From Rhizobium terrae (GTDB taxonomy: Bacteria > Pseudomonadota > Alphaproteobacteria > Rhizobiales > Rhizobiaceae), in contig NZ_QJKM01000003.1 in the NCBI RefSeq assembly GCF_003425685.1, positions 124,001 to 188,000 on the forward strand: a stretch of 64,000 nt of DNA, given 5' to 3'. Made by a program: the position numbers and the translations under genes. The notes beneath the pieces were generated by a model. The model was not told the origin of the DNA. It did no database searches and worked only from the letters and a program-made list of their open reading frames with translations. Of this stretch, positions 53,846 through 64,000 are shown in pieces. The first letter of the stretch is position 1. Each line of letters starts with the position of its first letter.

Positions 53846-56428
53846 ATGCCATCAAACGCCCTCCCGCGCCTTCTGGACCCAGGATATGGAGAGGATATCG
53901 GTGTCCTGGAGACGGTTTTCGAGGCGGTTCCCCTGGCCGTTGCGGTGATCGACGCCGGCGGTGCGCTTCTGTTTGCAAATTCCCCCTTTCGGCGTGAATG
54001 GATCGGCACAACATCCGATTTTCACGCCTGCATCCATCCCGATGATCGCTGCACGCTCGCAGAAACGCTGCGGCCCATGCGTGTGGACTCCGCTCCGCAG
54101 CATATGGATTTGCGGATAACGGCCCCCGATGGCCCTTTGCGCCGGGTCCTTGCCACGCTGACCCCGTTCACCAGAACTCTGAACGATCGGCTGCTGCTCA
54201 CCGTTCATTTGACGGATGTGACCGAACTGAAGCGGCATGCCGAAGAACTGGCCGAACGCGAAAGCCGCTGGAACAACGCGCTCGTCAGTTCCGTCTCGGG
54301 CGTCTGGGATCACAATTACGCAACCGGCCAGAAATACTACTCGCCGGTCTGGCGCCAGATCCGCGGCATGTCGGCCAGCGATCCACTTGCGGCAAGCACA
54401 CAGGAATGGCTGGAACTCGTGCATCCGGACGACCGGGCACGGGTCATCCATGCGATGGAACGGCAGAATGCCGGCGATCCTGCCTATGCCGTTTTCGAAT
54501 ATCGCGAGCGGCATAAACTCGGACACTGGATCTGGATCGAGTGCCGCGGCGCCTGTGTCGAATGGGATGCGCAGGGCAAAGCTACCCGTGTCGTGGGCAC
54601 GGATACGGACATCACCGCACGCAAGGCCGCCGAGGAGGCGACCGAGAGAATGTCGCGCCGGCTCGACATGGCGCTCGAAATCTCCGGCATCGGCGTCTTC
54701 GAATGTGATTTCACCACAGGCGAGGTCGATTGGGACGAGCGCATGTTCCGGATCTATGGCCTCGACAAGAACGAGGAGGTCTTCGTCGGCGGTCTCTGGG
54801 AAAGCCTGTTGCATCCCGAGGATGCCGACCGCGTGCAGGCCAATGTCGATGTGAACGTGCGCAACAACGAACGTTTCTCCGACCAATACCGCGTGATCCT
54901 GCGGGATGGATCCGAACGGATCGTGCGCACCCGGACGATGCCCTTTGTCGACGGCAATGGCCATCGGAAGATGGTCGGCGCCAACTGGGACGTGACGACG
55001 GACGTGTCACTCCACCGCGAGCTCGAGCGGGCCAAGACGCTCGCCGAGGCACGCAATCGCGAGCTCGAATCCGCCCGCAGCCGCATCGAACACAATGCGA
55101 TGCACGATTATCTGACCGATCTGCCCAACCGGCGCTATCTCGACGAGATGCTCGACCGCGTGGCGGCGGAATGCGCCCGGGAAGGTGGCGGCATCGCCAT
55201 CCTCCACATCGATCTCGACCGTTTCAAGCAGATCAACGATACGCTTGGCCACAGCGCCGGCGACACGATGTTGAAGCACGTCGCCAGGATCCTGAAAGGC
55301 ACGATCCGCAAGGGAGACTTCGTGGCTCGCATCGGCGGCGACGAGTTCGTCATCCTGTCGAAATTCCAGGGGTCGCCCCGCAAACTTTCGAACCTCGCCG
55401 AGCGGATCATCAAGGAACTGCGCAAACCGGTTTCCTACGAAGGGCACGACTGCCGGTTTGGCGCCAGCATCGGGATCGCCTGCGAAACGGCCATGCGGAT
55501 CGATCCGCGCCAGCTCCTTCTCAATGCCGATATCGCGCTCTACCGCGCCAAGAACAGCGGCCGCAACCGCCATGAATTCTTTTCGACGGATACCCAGAAC
55601 GAGATCATCAGCACCAAGAAGATGTCGGACGAGATCCTGCTCGGTCTCGAACGCAATGAATTCGTCCCCTTCTACCAGCTGCAGTTCGACGCGGCGACGC
55701 TGGAGGTCGCCGGCGTGGAGACGCTCGCGCGCTGGATGCATCCCGAACGGGGCATGCTGTCGCCCGACAAATTTCTCGAAACGGCCGAGGAACTGGATAC
55801 CGTCTCGGTGATCGACGGAATGATCTTCGACAGGGCGCTGGCGGATTTCCGCGAGTGGCGCCGGCAGGGCCTGTCAATCCCGAAATTCTCGGTGAACGTC
55901 TCGTCCCGTCGGCTTCACGACCCGTCGCTGGCGAAAAAGCTCAAGAAGCTGAAGATCGAGCCGGGAACGGTATCCTTCGAGCTTCTCGAATCGATCTTCC
56001 TCGATGATTGCGACGAGGAAGTGCGGAAAAATCTGACGCGGCTGAGGAAACTCGGCATCGAGATCGAGATCGACGATTTCGGCACCGGTCATGCGTCGAT
56101 CATCAGCCTCTTGAGGCTCAATCCGAGTGCGCTCAAGATCGACCGGGAACTGGTTCGTTGCGTTCCGCAGTCCCACGAACAGCGAAAGCTGGTGAGTTCG
56201 ATCATCGAAATTGGAAAGTCCCTGAATATTCGCGTGGTCGCCGAAGGCGTCGAAACCACCGACCATATCCGCATCCTGCGCGATCTCGGCTGCGATGTGC
56301 TGCAGGGTTATGCGCTGGCAAGGCCGATGCCGCGCGCCGGGATTTGCGACTTCATCCGGTCCCACCGCTGGCGTCCTGTCGAGGCCGCGCAGCATGAGGT
56401 TCGCGGGAAAACCCCGTTCCGCGGCTGA
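53846..56428 (+). CDS. PAS-GGDEF-EAL cyclic di-GMP turnover protein
   Basis: A protein of about 860 residues without membrane helices. Three PAS-like domains (about 25-130, 145-265, 280-405, with PAC ends such as GTDTDITARKAAEE) are followed by a GGDEF domain (ARIGGDEFVILSK) and an EAL domain. The EAL signature is ETL (GVETLARW) instead of EAL, but the other catalytic residues (VNVSS, DDFGTG, LKID, VAEGVET, LQGYALARPM) are all present, so both activities may be intact. The start is unsure: a TTG at 53795 is also open, neither having a strong ribosome site. Confidence 0.9.
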   Translation: MPSNALPRLLDPGYGEDIGVLETVFEAVPLAVAVIDAGGALLFANSPFRREWIGTTSDFHACIHPDDRCTLAETLRPMRVDSAPQHMDLRITAPDGPLRRVLATLTPFTRTLNDRLLLTVHLTDVTELKRHAEELAERESRWNNALVSSVSGVWDHNYATGQKYYSPVWRQIRGMSASDPLAASTQEWLELVHPDDRARVIHAMERQNAGDPAYAVFEYRERHKLGHWIWIECRGACVEWDAQGKATRVVGTDTDITARKAAEEATERMSRRLDMALEISGIGVFECDFTTGEVDWDERMFRIYGLDKNEEVFVGGLWESLLHPEDADRVQANVDVNVRNNERFSDQYRVILRDGSERIVRTRTMPFVDGNGHRKMVGANWDVTTDVSLHRELERAKTLAEARNRELESARSRIEHNAMHDYLTDLPNRRYLDEMLDRVAAECAREGGGIAILHIDLDRFKQINDTLGHSAGDTMLKHVARILKGTIRKGDFVARIGGDEFVILSKFQGSPRKLSNLAERIIKELRKPVSYEGHDCRFGASIGIACETAMRIDPRQLLLNADIALYRAKNSGRNRHEFFSTDTQNEIISTKKMSDEILLGLERNEFVPFYQLQFDAATLEVAGVETLARWMHPERGMLSPDKFLETAEELDTVSVIDGMIFDRALADFREWRRQGLSIPKFSVNVSSRRLHDPSLAKKLKKLKIEPGTVSFELLESIFLDDCDEEVRKNLTRLRKLGIEIEIDDFGTGHASIISLLRLNPSALKIDRELVRCVPQSHEQRKLVSSIIEIGKSLNIRVVAEGVETTDHIRILRDLGCDVLQGYALARPMPRAGICDFIRSHRWRPVEAAQHEVRGKTPFRG

Positions 56429-56486
56429 GCTTACGGCTTTCGCCGGGCTCACGCGGACGTGGATGCGGTGCTAAGGAGAAGCGGAG

Positions 56487-56801
56487 CTACTGCTTCTCGA
56501 TCTGGGTTACGGCTTCGCTCAGGAGATCGACCATCTTGACGCGGATATCCTGGTCCGAAACCGAAATACCGGCGGCGTCGAAATCGCCACGCAGCTTGCG
56601 GAAGACGTCCTCATCGCCGGCTTCCTCGAAATCGGCGGCAACGACTTCCTTGGCATAGGAGTCGGCATCCGCCTTGCCGAGAAGGCCGGCGGCCCACTGG
56701 CCGAGAAGCTTGTTGCGGCGAGCCAGCGCCTTGAACTTCAGTTCCTGATCCAGGGCGAACTTGTTTTCGAAGGCTTTTTCGCGATCGCTGATGCCGCTCA
56801 T
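56487..56801 (-). CDS. F1-ATPase inhibitor zeta subunit (DUF1476)
   Basis: A 104-residue helical protein of the DUF1476 family, which in Paracoccus and other alphaproteobacteria is the zeta inhibitor that plugs the F1 ATPase. The inhibitory N-terminus MSGISDREKAFENKFALDQE and the four-helix core (RRNKLLGQWAAGLLG, SYAKEVVAADFEEAGDEDVFRKL) are complete. It is in its own minus-strand unit. A decayed second copy lies just upstream in the same direction. Confidence 0.92.
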   Translation of the reverse strand: MSGISDREKAFENKFALDQELKFKALARRNKLLGQWAAGLLGKADADSYAKEVVAADFEEAGDEDVFRKLRGDFDAAGISVSDQDIRVKMVDLLSEAVTQIEKQ

Positions 56802-56958
56802 CTAGGGTCTCCCAAAAGTGGACTCGTGCCTGGACCCCTTAATCAAAACGTAAAGGAAGTGCAATCGGCGACCCAAGGAATCCGACGCCGCCGATCGTGA
56901 AATCTGCGTGACGTGCCATCCCCGGGACGAAGTGTCTCACACATGAGGAGGCACAGTG

Positions 56959-57286
56959 TCAGGCGCGTTCCATTTCCTTTACCAGCTCGATCAGGAGGTC
57001 GCGTGTCTTGGCCTGCAGGTCGTCGTCCAGAACCGGCACGCCGACGGTGTCGAAATCATGACGCAATTTACTGGCTATGTCTTACTGCCTATGTCGTGCA
57101 CAGACTTGCCGTCGAGCGTCGAAGACATCAGATCCTGCGCATGGATGGCAGCATAGACAGCCCCTATGGAGAAGTGACCAAAGACCGAGAAGCTCGTTAC
57201 GGCGCATTTGCACGAAATTGAAAAGCTTCGTCACAGGCGAATTCATCTTCCAGGGCTTCGGCCCGGTCACGAAGAGCGCACATCAT
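56959..57286 (-). pseudogene. Decayed second copy of the DUF1476 / zeta gene
   Basis: Reading the minus strand in three frames gives DRAEALEDEFACDEAFQF, then RRNELLGLW, then AVYAAIHAQD and finally KLRHDFDTVGVPVLDDDL...MERA before a stop, which lines up end to end with the intact zeta (DREKAFENKFALDQELKF, RRNKLLGQW, KLRGDFDAAGISVSDQDI). At least three frame breaks are needed. One is explained exactly by a 14-base tandem duplication (57068-57095): removing one copy restores VHDIASKLRHDFD. The copies are diverged, so this is an old paralogue that has recently lost its frame rather than a fresh duplication. Confidence 0.8.
57068..57095. repeat. 14-base tandem duplication in the zeta pseudogene
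   Basis: TTACTGGCTATGTC followed directly by TTACTGCCTATGTC, one mismatch. The length is not a multiple of three, so it shifts the frame of the pseudogene; one copy removed restores the DUF1476 reading frame at that point. Confidence 0.85.
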
Positions 57287-57527
57287 GGCCCCTGCTTTTG
57301 TTGTTCATTACTTGTCCCGTCCAAGAGGACACTATGATTGCTACGACAAAGATCTCAGAATCCGTGTACCCTGAGGCCGAATGATTCCTGATCGCGCTTC
57401 GTCGAGAGGCCCCTCGCCCACAAAGGTTTCGGAGGCCCGCATTGTGAAACCCGTTCTTTTCCGATAAGGGACCGCTCAAACATCATCCATTGCGCCCCTG
57501 AAGGGCGCCAACAACGAGACAAGAATC

Positions 57528-58292
57528 ATGAATCGTCGCCGCCGTATCTACGAAGGCAAGGCCAAGATCCTGTATGAAGGCCCGGAGCCCGGCACGCTGA
57601 TCCAGTTCTTCAAGGACGACGCCACCGCCTTCAACAAGAAGAAACATGACGTCATCGACGGCAAGGGCGTCCTCAACAACCGCATCAGCGAATACATCTT
57701 CACCCATCTCAACAAGATCGGCATCCCGACGCATTTCATCCGTCGGCTGAACATGCGCGAGCAGTTGATCAAGGAAGTGGAGATGATTCCGCTCGAGATC
57801 GTGGTGCGCAACGTCGCCGCCGGCTCGCTGTCGGAGCGACTCGGCATCGAGGAAGGCATGGTCCTGCCGCGCTCGATCATCGAATTCTACTACAAGTCCG
57901 ATGCGCTGGCTGATCCGATGGTCTCCGAGGAGCACATTACTGCCTTCGGCTGGGCGAACCCCGCCGAGCTCGACGACATCATGGCGCTCGCCATCCGCGT
58001 CAACGACTTCTTGTCGGGCCTCTTCCTCGGCGTTGGCATCCAGCTCGTCGATTTCAAGATCGAATGCGGCCGGCTCTTCGAAGGCGACATGATGCGCATC
58101 ATTCTCGCCGACGAGATTTCACCGGACAGCTGCCGCCTTTGGGACATCGAAACCAAGGAAAAGATGGACAAGGACCGTTTCCGGCGCGACCTGGGCGGGC
58201 TTCTGGAAGCCTATTCGGAAGTGGCTCGCCGTCTCGGCATCATCAATGAAAACGAACCGATCCGCGGGACCGGTCCGGTTCTCGTCAAGTAA
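57528..58292 (+). CDS. purC: SAICAR synthase
   Basis: A 254-residue ligase that adds aspartate to CAIR in purine synthesis. Family motifs: [20 protein letters not shown] at the start, [26 protein letters not shown] near residue 95, [10 protein letters not shown] and [13 protein letters not shown] near residue 200. It heads the plus-strand cluster purC-purS-coiled-coil-purQ. The 230-base leader shows no clear promoter pattern or purine riboswitch. Confidence 0.97.
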   Translation: MNRRRRIYEGKAKILYEGPEPGTLIQFFKDDATAFNKKKHDVIDGKGVLNNRISEYIFTHLNKIGIPTHFIRRLNMREQLIKEVEMIPLEIVVRNVAAGSLSERLGIEEGMVLPRSIIEFYYKSDALADPMVSEEHITAFGWANPAELDDIMALAIRVNDFLSGLFLGVGIQLVDFKIECGRLFEGDMMRIILADEISPDSCRLWDIETKEKMDKDRFRRDLGGLLEAYSEVARRLGIINENEPIRGTGPVLVK

Positions 58293-58324
58293 TGGTTTTG
58301 GCTCAGCAATTCGGGGGTAGATCA

Positions 58325-58567
58325 GTGATTAAGGCACGCGTGACGGTCACGCTCAAGAACGGCGTTCTCGATCCGCAGGGCAAGGCCATCGAAGGCGCAC
58401 TCGGCAGTCTCGGCTTTTCCGGTGTCGGCCAGGTGCGCCAGGGCAAGGTCTTCGACCTCGAACTCGACGGTGCCGACAAGGCCAAGGCCGAAGCCGACCT
58501 CAAGGCCATGTGCGAGAAGCTTCTGGCAAACACGGTCATCGAGAACTATACTATCGCTCTCGACTGA
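58325..58567 (+). CDS. purS: PurS subunit of FGAM synthase
   Basis: An 80-residue small subunit that ties PurQ to the short-form PurL in the ATP- and glutamine-dependent FGAM synthase. The family pattern KARVTVTLKNGVLDPQGKAI ... LGFSGVGQVRQGKVFDLEL ... CEKLLANTVIENYTI is complete. Start GTG (VIKARVTV) gives the family length; GGGGG stands nine bases before. It follows purC by 32 bases. Confidence 0.95.
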   Translation: MIKARVTVTLKNGVLDPQGKAIEGALGSLGFSGVGQVRQGKVFDLELDGADKAKAEADLKAMCEKLLANTVIENYTIALD

Positions 58568-58584
58568 CGGTTGCGGAGCAGGCG

Positions 58585-58842
58585 ATGGCTGAGATCACCA
58601 CCGAATTGATGTACGAGCTTCTGAAGAAGATCCACCGGCGGTTTGACAAAGTCGAACATTCGATTGGTGAGCTGCGTGCTGACAACATGACTTTGAGAGG
58701 ACAACTCCATGTCCTCCAAGGCGATGTGAACAATCTCCGCGTGACCGTTGGTCATATCGAAAACCGTCTCGACCGTATCGAAAACCGCCTCGAACTGCGC
58801 GAGCTGGCCGAGGCCCAGGCAAGGTTTGAACCGCATCCATGA
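58585..58842 (+). CDS. Small coiled-coil protein inserted between purS and purQ
   Basis: An 85-residue highly helical protein with heptad spacing ([20 protein letters not shown] ... [20 protein letters not shown]). It is 17 bases after purS and overlaps the purQ start by four bases (ATGA), so purQ translation is coupled to it. It aligns without gaps over 66 residues with the protein at 26491-26712 inside the suf operon. PurS-PurQ are normally adjacent, so this is an insertion into the operon. Function unknown. Confidence 0.75.
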   Translation: MAEITTELMYELLKKIHRRFDKVEHSIGELRADNMTLRGQLHVLQGDVNNLRVTVGHIENRLDRIENRLELRELAEAQARFEPHP

Positions 58843-59519
58843 AATCCGCCGTCGTTCAGCTCCCCGGTCTCAACCGCGATCGCGACATGATCGCGGCACT
58901 CACCAAGATTTCCGGCAAGGCGCCGGTCACCGTCTGGCAGACCGAGGCCGAGATCCCGGACGACGTCGACCTGATCGTCATTCCGGGCGGCTTCTCCTAC
59001 GGCGACTATCTGCGATGCGGCGCGATCGCCGCCCGCATGCCGGTGATGCAGGCGATCAAGGACAAGGCAGACAAGGGCGTGAAGGTGCTCGGCGTCTGCA
59101 ACGGTTTCCAGATCCTCGTCGAGGCCGGCATGCTGCCGGGCGCGCTGATGCGCAATTCCTCGCTGAAATTCGTCTGCAAGGAAGTGAAGCTCGAAGTGGT
59201 CAATGCCGAGACCGACTTCACCCGCGCCTATGAAAAGGGCCAGGTGATCCGCTGCCCGGTCGCCCATCACGATGGGAACTATTTCGTCGATCCGGAGACG
59301 CTCGCAGGCATGGAAGACCGCGGCGAGATCGTGTTCCGCTATGCCGAAGGCACGAACCCGAACGGATCTCTCGGCGACATCGCCGGCGTCATGAACAGGC
59401 GCGGCAACGTGCTTGGCATGATGCCGCATCCCGAGAACCTGATCGAAGCCGCTCATGGCGGCAGCGACGGTCGCGGCATTTTTGCTTCAGCCCTCGATGT
59501 GATCGCTGCAACTGCTTAA
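58839..59519 (+). CDS. purQ: PurQ: glutaminase subunit of FGAM synthase
   Basis: A 226-residue class I glutamine amidotransferase that passes ammonia to PurL. Catalytic Cys87 is in [11 protein letters not shown], and the His/Glu pair is in [10 protein letters not shown] near residue 195-200; the N-terminus [13 protein letters not shown] and [17 protein letters not shown] are typical. The start overlaps the small coiled-coil gene. purL follows after a 1.4 kb interruption by two envelope genes. Confidence 0.97.
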   Translation: MKSAVVQLPGLNRDRDMIAALTKISGKAPVTVWQTEAEIPDDVDLIVIPGGFSYGDYLRCGAIAARMPVMQAIKDKADKGVKVLGVCNGFQILVEAGMLPGALMRNSSLKFVCKEVKLEVVNAETDFTRAYEKGQVIRCPVAHHDGNYFVDPETLAGMEDRGEIVFRYAEGTNPNGSLGDIAGVMNRRGNVLGMMPHPENLIEAAHGGSDGRGIFASALDVIAATA

Positions 59520-59578
59520 ATACTTGGTGTTATCGGCGCGTATCTCCAGATCGGCCGAAACCATTGTCAGGACATTCG

Positions 59579-59974
59579 ATGCCGCTTTCCCGTCGCCTTC
59601 CCGTGCTGCTTTCGATCACCGCACTCGGCACCGCACTTTCCGCCTGCCAGTCCGACCGTCCCGTTTCTGGTCCGAACCGCGCCGCCCTGCCGACCATGGA
59701 ACGCGTGGCGCTGGCGGCCAATACCTGCTGGTTCAAGTCTGGAGACGCGGCCTTCAGGCCGTACCGGCTGGCGCCGGAACTCAACTCGTTCTCGGGGCGC
59801 CCCCGCATTCTGGCCGTGCCGCGCAACAGCCCGGAGTCACGCCCGATGCTGGTCGTCCAGGCGGAAGGCAATCCCGCGCGCCTGGATGCATTCGGCCCGA
59901 TGATGAGCGGTCCGGAGGGTGAACGAATCAAACGCGACGTGTTGCGCTGGGCCAGCGGCACAAGCAGCTGTTGA
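59579..59974 (+). CDS. Putative lipoprotein
   Basis: A 131-residue protein with a lipoprotein signal: hydrophobic LLSITALGTALSAC with the lipobox LSAC (Cys about 22). The mature part has a Pro/Arg-rich strand (KSGDAAFRPYRLAPELNSFS) and ends in SGTSSC. No family recognised. The ATG of MPLSRRLPVL follows AGGA; a TTG five codons before is less likely. It lies between purQ and a PagL-like gene and is envelope-associated. Confidence 0.75.
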   Translation: MPLSRRLPVLLSITALGTALSACQSDRPVSGPNRAALPTMERVALAANTCWFKSGDAAFRPYRLAPELNSFSGRPRILAVPRNSPESRPMLVVQAEGNPARLDAFGPMMSGPEGERIKRDVLRWASGTSSC

Positions 59975-60033
59975 ACTTGCCGGCGGCACATTACAGTTTG
60001 ATGTAGAATTTGTTGCATGCCTGCACCGCACGC

Positions 60034-60052
60034 CGTGAATTTTCACGTTTTT
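60034..60052 (+). terminator. Possible terminator after the lipoprotein gene
   Basis: CGTGAA-TT-TTCACG followed by TTTTT. The loop is only two bases, so the stem probably opens at the top; the U-run is good. Confidence 0.5.
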
Positions 60053-60195
60053 CCAATCCGAATCAGCCCGTTCTGCGGAGATCGCTGGACGAGTTCCCCT
60101 CGCCGCGATAGCCCTTGATACAGACAACAAGGGCGAGCGTATCACGTATGGATCGTCCAACTGCCAGAATGGCAGCGATTGCAGGGACGGTGGGA

Positions 60196-60750
60196 ATGAG
60201 CAAGGCATTTCTGGGGTCTATGGTCGGAGCAATTATGATTGCTTCGATTTTCGCCTCATCGGCATCCGCCCAGGAACATCTGCTGGACGAAGTGCGTATC
60301 GGAGTTTCAGGGTCGATCCAGACCAAACGTACATTCGAACCGGGCGTATTCCCCTCCGCCACCGTCTTTTTCGATCCGTTCGACCAGCGCCACGCGCAAA
60401 GTTTCCTGGATCACATGCTGCGTCCGCGCGTCCATGTCGGTGCGATCGTCTCCACGACAGGCGGCGCCAATCAGGCCTATGCCGGGTTCACATGGACTGT
60501 ACCTCTCGGCGAGAAATTCTTCGTCGATCTGGGATTCGGCGGCTCGGTCACCGATGCAAGCCCGGATGACCCGAACAAGCGCCCGGTCGTCGGCTGCCGC
60601 CTTCAGTTCCACGAGTCCGCGGGCCTCGGCTACAACATCAATCAGAACTGGCGTGTTCTTGCGACGATCGAGCATTCCTCCAATGCCGATCTTTGCGACG
60701 AGAACGACGGCCTGAGCTATGCGGGCATCGCGGTCGGCTACAGGTTCTGA
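60196..60750 (+). CDS. Acyloxyacyl hydrolase / PagL-like outer-membrane protein
   Basis: A 184-residue protein with a signal peptide (FLGSMVGAIMIASIFASSASA, cut before QEHLL) and a small beta-barrel with alternating strands and a C-terminal aromatic (VGYRF), typical of outer-membrane insertion. The active-site-like IEHSSNADLCDENDGLSYAG matches the His-Ser-containing strand of PagL-type lipid A 3-O-deacylases; I cannot place the third catalytic residue with certainty. An alternative ATG lies 48 bases upstream. It would remodel lipid A if active. Confidence 0.75.
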   Translation: MSKAFLGSMVGAIMIASIFASSASAQEHLLDEVRIGVSGSIQTKRTFEPGVFPSATVFFDPFDQRHAQSFLDHMLRPRVHVGAIVSTTGGANQAYAGFTWTVPLGEKFFVDLGFGGSVTDASPDDPNKRPVVGCRLQFHESAGLGYNINQNWRVLATIEHSSNADLCDENDGLSYAGIAVGYRF

Positions 60751-60771
60751 ACGATCCGGGAGTGCATTTCG

Positions 60772-60803
60772 AGCGCCGGAGATTTCCGGCGCTTTTTGTT
60801 TTT
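60772..60803 (+). terminator. Rho-independent terminator after the PagL-like gene
   Basis: AGCGCCGGA-GATT-TCCGGCGCT followed by TTTTGTTTTT, 22 bases after the stop. A nine-pair GC stem, ahead of purL. Confidence 0.93.
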
Positions 60804-60908
60804 CAGAGACGATGCTGTAACCTTGCAGAGCAGCATTTTCCTGTCGCACCTTTCTGCGACATAGGCTAAAGAGCGGCCAAAGCTTGGCCCTTCAATCCAG
60901 AGAAGATC

Positions 60909-63116
<2,208 letters not shown>

Positions 63117-63472
63117 TCAACGGCAGGAGCCGCCTCAGCGGTGTGAGCGAAAGACGGCGGCAACCTTCGTGCGCCGTTTGAGTTTTTAGGCAACTTCTTC
63201 ATCGTCCTCCTCCCCCGGTTTCAACCCGGAGACGAAGACGACGGCGGTGGTGCGACCTCAGAATCTCTAATACGCGGCGCGATCTTTCAGATTCGCTTGC
63301 CACGCTTCAGCATGCCGTTGTCGCAAAACCGCCGGATACTTTTGCGCGACAGGCCTTAGACAACGCGCCCACACCATCGTTTTTGCACACGTATTCAAGT
63401 GCCGGGGATTGATGGATGGGTACCCGGCGCGTATGCATCTGGATCCACTGAAATAGAAAACTGGGCACAGAA
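63117..63472. other. 356-base gap after purL
   Basis: No supported gene. It holds the purL terminator and a hairpin-like CCCCCGG-TTTCAA-CCCGG near 63213-63229; the rest has no clear structure. The membrane-protein start follows at the right end. Confidence 0.4.
63154..63187 (+). terminator. Rho-independent terminator of purL
   Basis: ACGGCG and CGCCGT pair across a 12-base loop, followed by TTGAGTTTTT, about 38 bases after the stop codon. Confidence 0.65.
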
Positions 63473-64000
63473 ATGCACAAGCCGATTCTGACCTGGCTCA
63501 GGTCATCGGGCCCGACCTGGCAATACAAGCGCATCTGGCTGGACGCGCTGATCGCCACTCTCTGCCTGAATGTCCTCGCCTACGTGATCTTCTCGAAGAT
63601 GGGTTTCACCACTTTCGAGATTTTCGAGGAGGACGGGCCCATCGAGGACCTTCAGTCTCTGGTGCTTGCCATCACCGTGGTGCTTGCCGTGCTTGCGGCA
63701 TTCAGGACGCGGATACTGGCACGTTTCATTGCAATCACCACCGCCTGCATCGCCGTGGTCTTCTTCATGCGTGAAATGCCGATATGCCGTGGAGATGTAA
63801 CGGTATATTGCGTATCAAAGACCTCGCTGCCGATTGTTCTCGGGGCGACGGCGCTCGTGCTGCTGATCGCCACCGTCCTCTTCGAGCTGCGCCATCGCGG
63901 CGGCCTATCCCGCGCCATTCATCCGCGCCTTTCCTGGCCGCTCGCTCTCATCGCGCTCATCCTGGCGGCCGGTCAGGCGGCCGAGCATTTCGATATCGTC
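63473..64000 (+). CDS. Integral membrane protein (5' part, cut by the window edge)
   Basis: An ATG frame of 176 codons without a stop runs off the window. Product so far: MHKPILTWLRSSGPTWQYKR, then at least five hydrophobic segments (WLDALIATLCLNVLAYVIF, LVLAITVVLAVLAAF, FIAITTACIAVVFFM, LPIVLGATALVLLIATVLF, LALIALILAAGQAAEHF). An EDGPIEDLQ segment follows the first helix. I recognise no family. The next gene in many rhizobia after purL differs, so this is worth extending. No strong ribosome site is seen. Confidence 0.65.
   Translation, partial: MHKPILTWLRSSGPTWQYKRIWLDALIATLCLNVLAYVIFSKMGFTTFEIFEEDGPIEDLQSLVLAITVVLAVLAAFRTRILARFIAITTACIAVVFFMREMPICRGDVTVYCVSKTSLPIVLGATALVLLIATVLFELRHRGGLSRAIHPRLSWPLALIALILAAGQAAEHFDIV

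Noticed and set aside
57267-57479. A 70-codon minus-strand frame upstream of the zeta pseudogene
   Set aside because: No ribosome site, no family and atypical composition; probably the old leader of the decayed gene.
63195-63240. A third copy of the mosaic repeat after purL
   Set aside because: It has a CCGG...CCGG hairpin and GACGA-like ends, but lacks the shared CCGAGGATCTA and GATGCTCGG blocks of copies A and B.

Overview
The window looks like part of the main chromosome of an alphaproteobacterium of the family Rhizobiaceae (Rhizobium / Neorhizobium / Agrobacterium type). The evidence is a phosphatidylcholine synthase of the rhizobial Pcs type, an order of recG - DUF502 - glmS - glmU, a suf operon with two cysteine desulfurases (S2-B-C-D-S-T-A order), DUF982, DUF1476 and DUF455 proteins, EcfG-like promoters, and uniformly high-GC, densely packed genes. 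The genus cannot be fixed from the sequence alone. I see no insertion sequence, prophage, CRISPR array or rRNA operon. The one RNA gene is tRNA-Lys(TTT).

Layout. 1-5 kb: end of recG, then glmU-glmS-DUF502 on the minus strand (UDP-GlcNAc supply). 5-9.8 kb: a four-gene minus-strand ABC importer of the BMP/nucleoside type. 10-14 kb: pcs, a UbiH-like monooxygenase, an AEC transporter and ccdA. 14-18.5 kb: tRNA-Lys, a DUF982 protein, a DegP-like periplasmic protease, an FMN reductase and three small proteins, two of them behind EcfG-like promoters. 18.7-22 kb: a MacA/MacB-like tripartite efflux set. 22-29.5 kb: the suf Fe-S assembly operon on the minus strand, with an Irr/ICE-like palindrome cluster in its upstream divergent region. 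29.7-42 kb: an alpha/beta hydrolase, a diguanylate cyclase, tyrS, a large AsmA-like protein, a Bcp peroxiredoxin, a DUF455 protein, a polar-growth-type M23 peptidase, a DEAD-box helicase and a Nudix hydrolase.

42.2-48 kb is a seven-gene minus-strand operon resembling the maturation part of a molybdenum hydroxylase (CO-dehydrogenase/xanthine-dehydrogenase) locus: flavin reductase, MoxR-type ATPase, CoxE-type VWA protein, XdhC split over two genes, a MoeA-like/MobA-like fusion, and a TfoX-like protein. No hydroxylase structural gene is in the window. 48-56.8 kb holds a Leu/Ile/Val-binding-like protein, rpe, purB, two small enzymes or membrane proteins, a PAS-GGDEF-EAL protein and the F1-ATPase inhibitor zeta (DUF1476). 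Next to zeta lies a decayed second copy with a 14-bp tandem duplication. 57.5-63 kb is the purine cluster purC-purS-(coiled-coil ORF)-purQ ... purL, with a lipoprotein and a PagL-like outer-membrane protein between purQ and purL. The right edge cuts a membrane-protein gene.

The least expected signals are: two small paralogous coiled-coil genes translationally coupled inside unrelated housekeeping operons (suf and pur); the decayed zeta paralogue; a pair of inverted copies of an intergenic mosaic repeat, one inside the suf operon; and paired EcfG-like promoters over tiny proteins. No clearly new large system was found.
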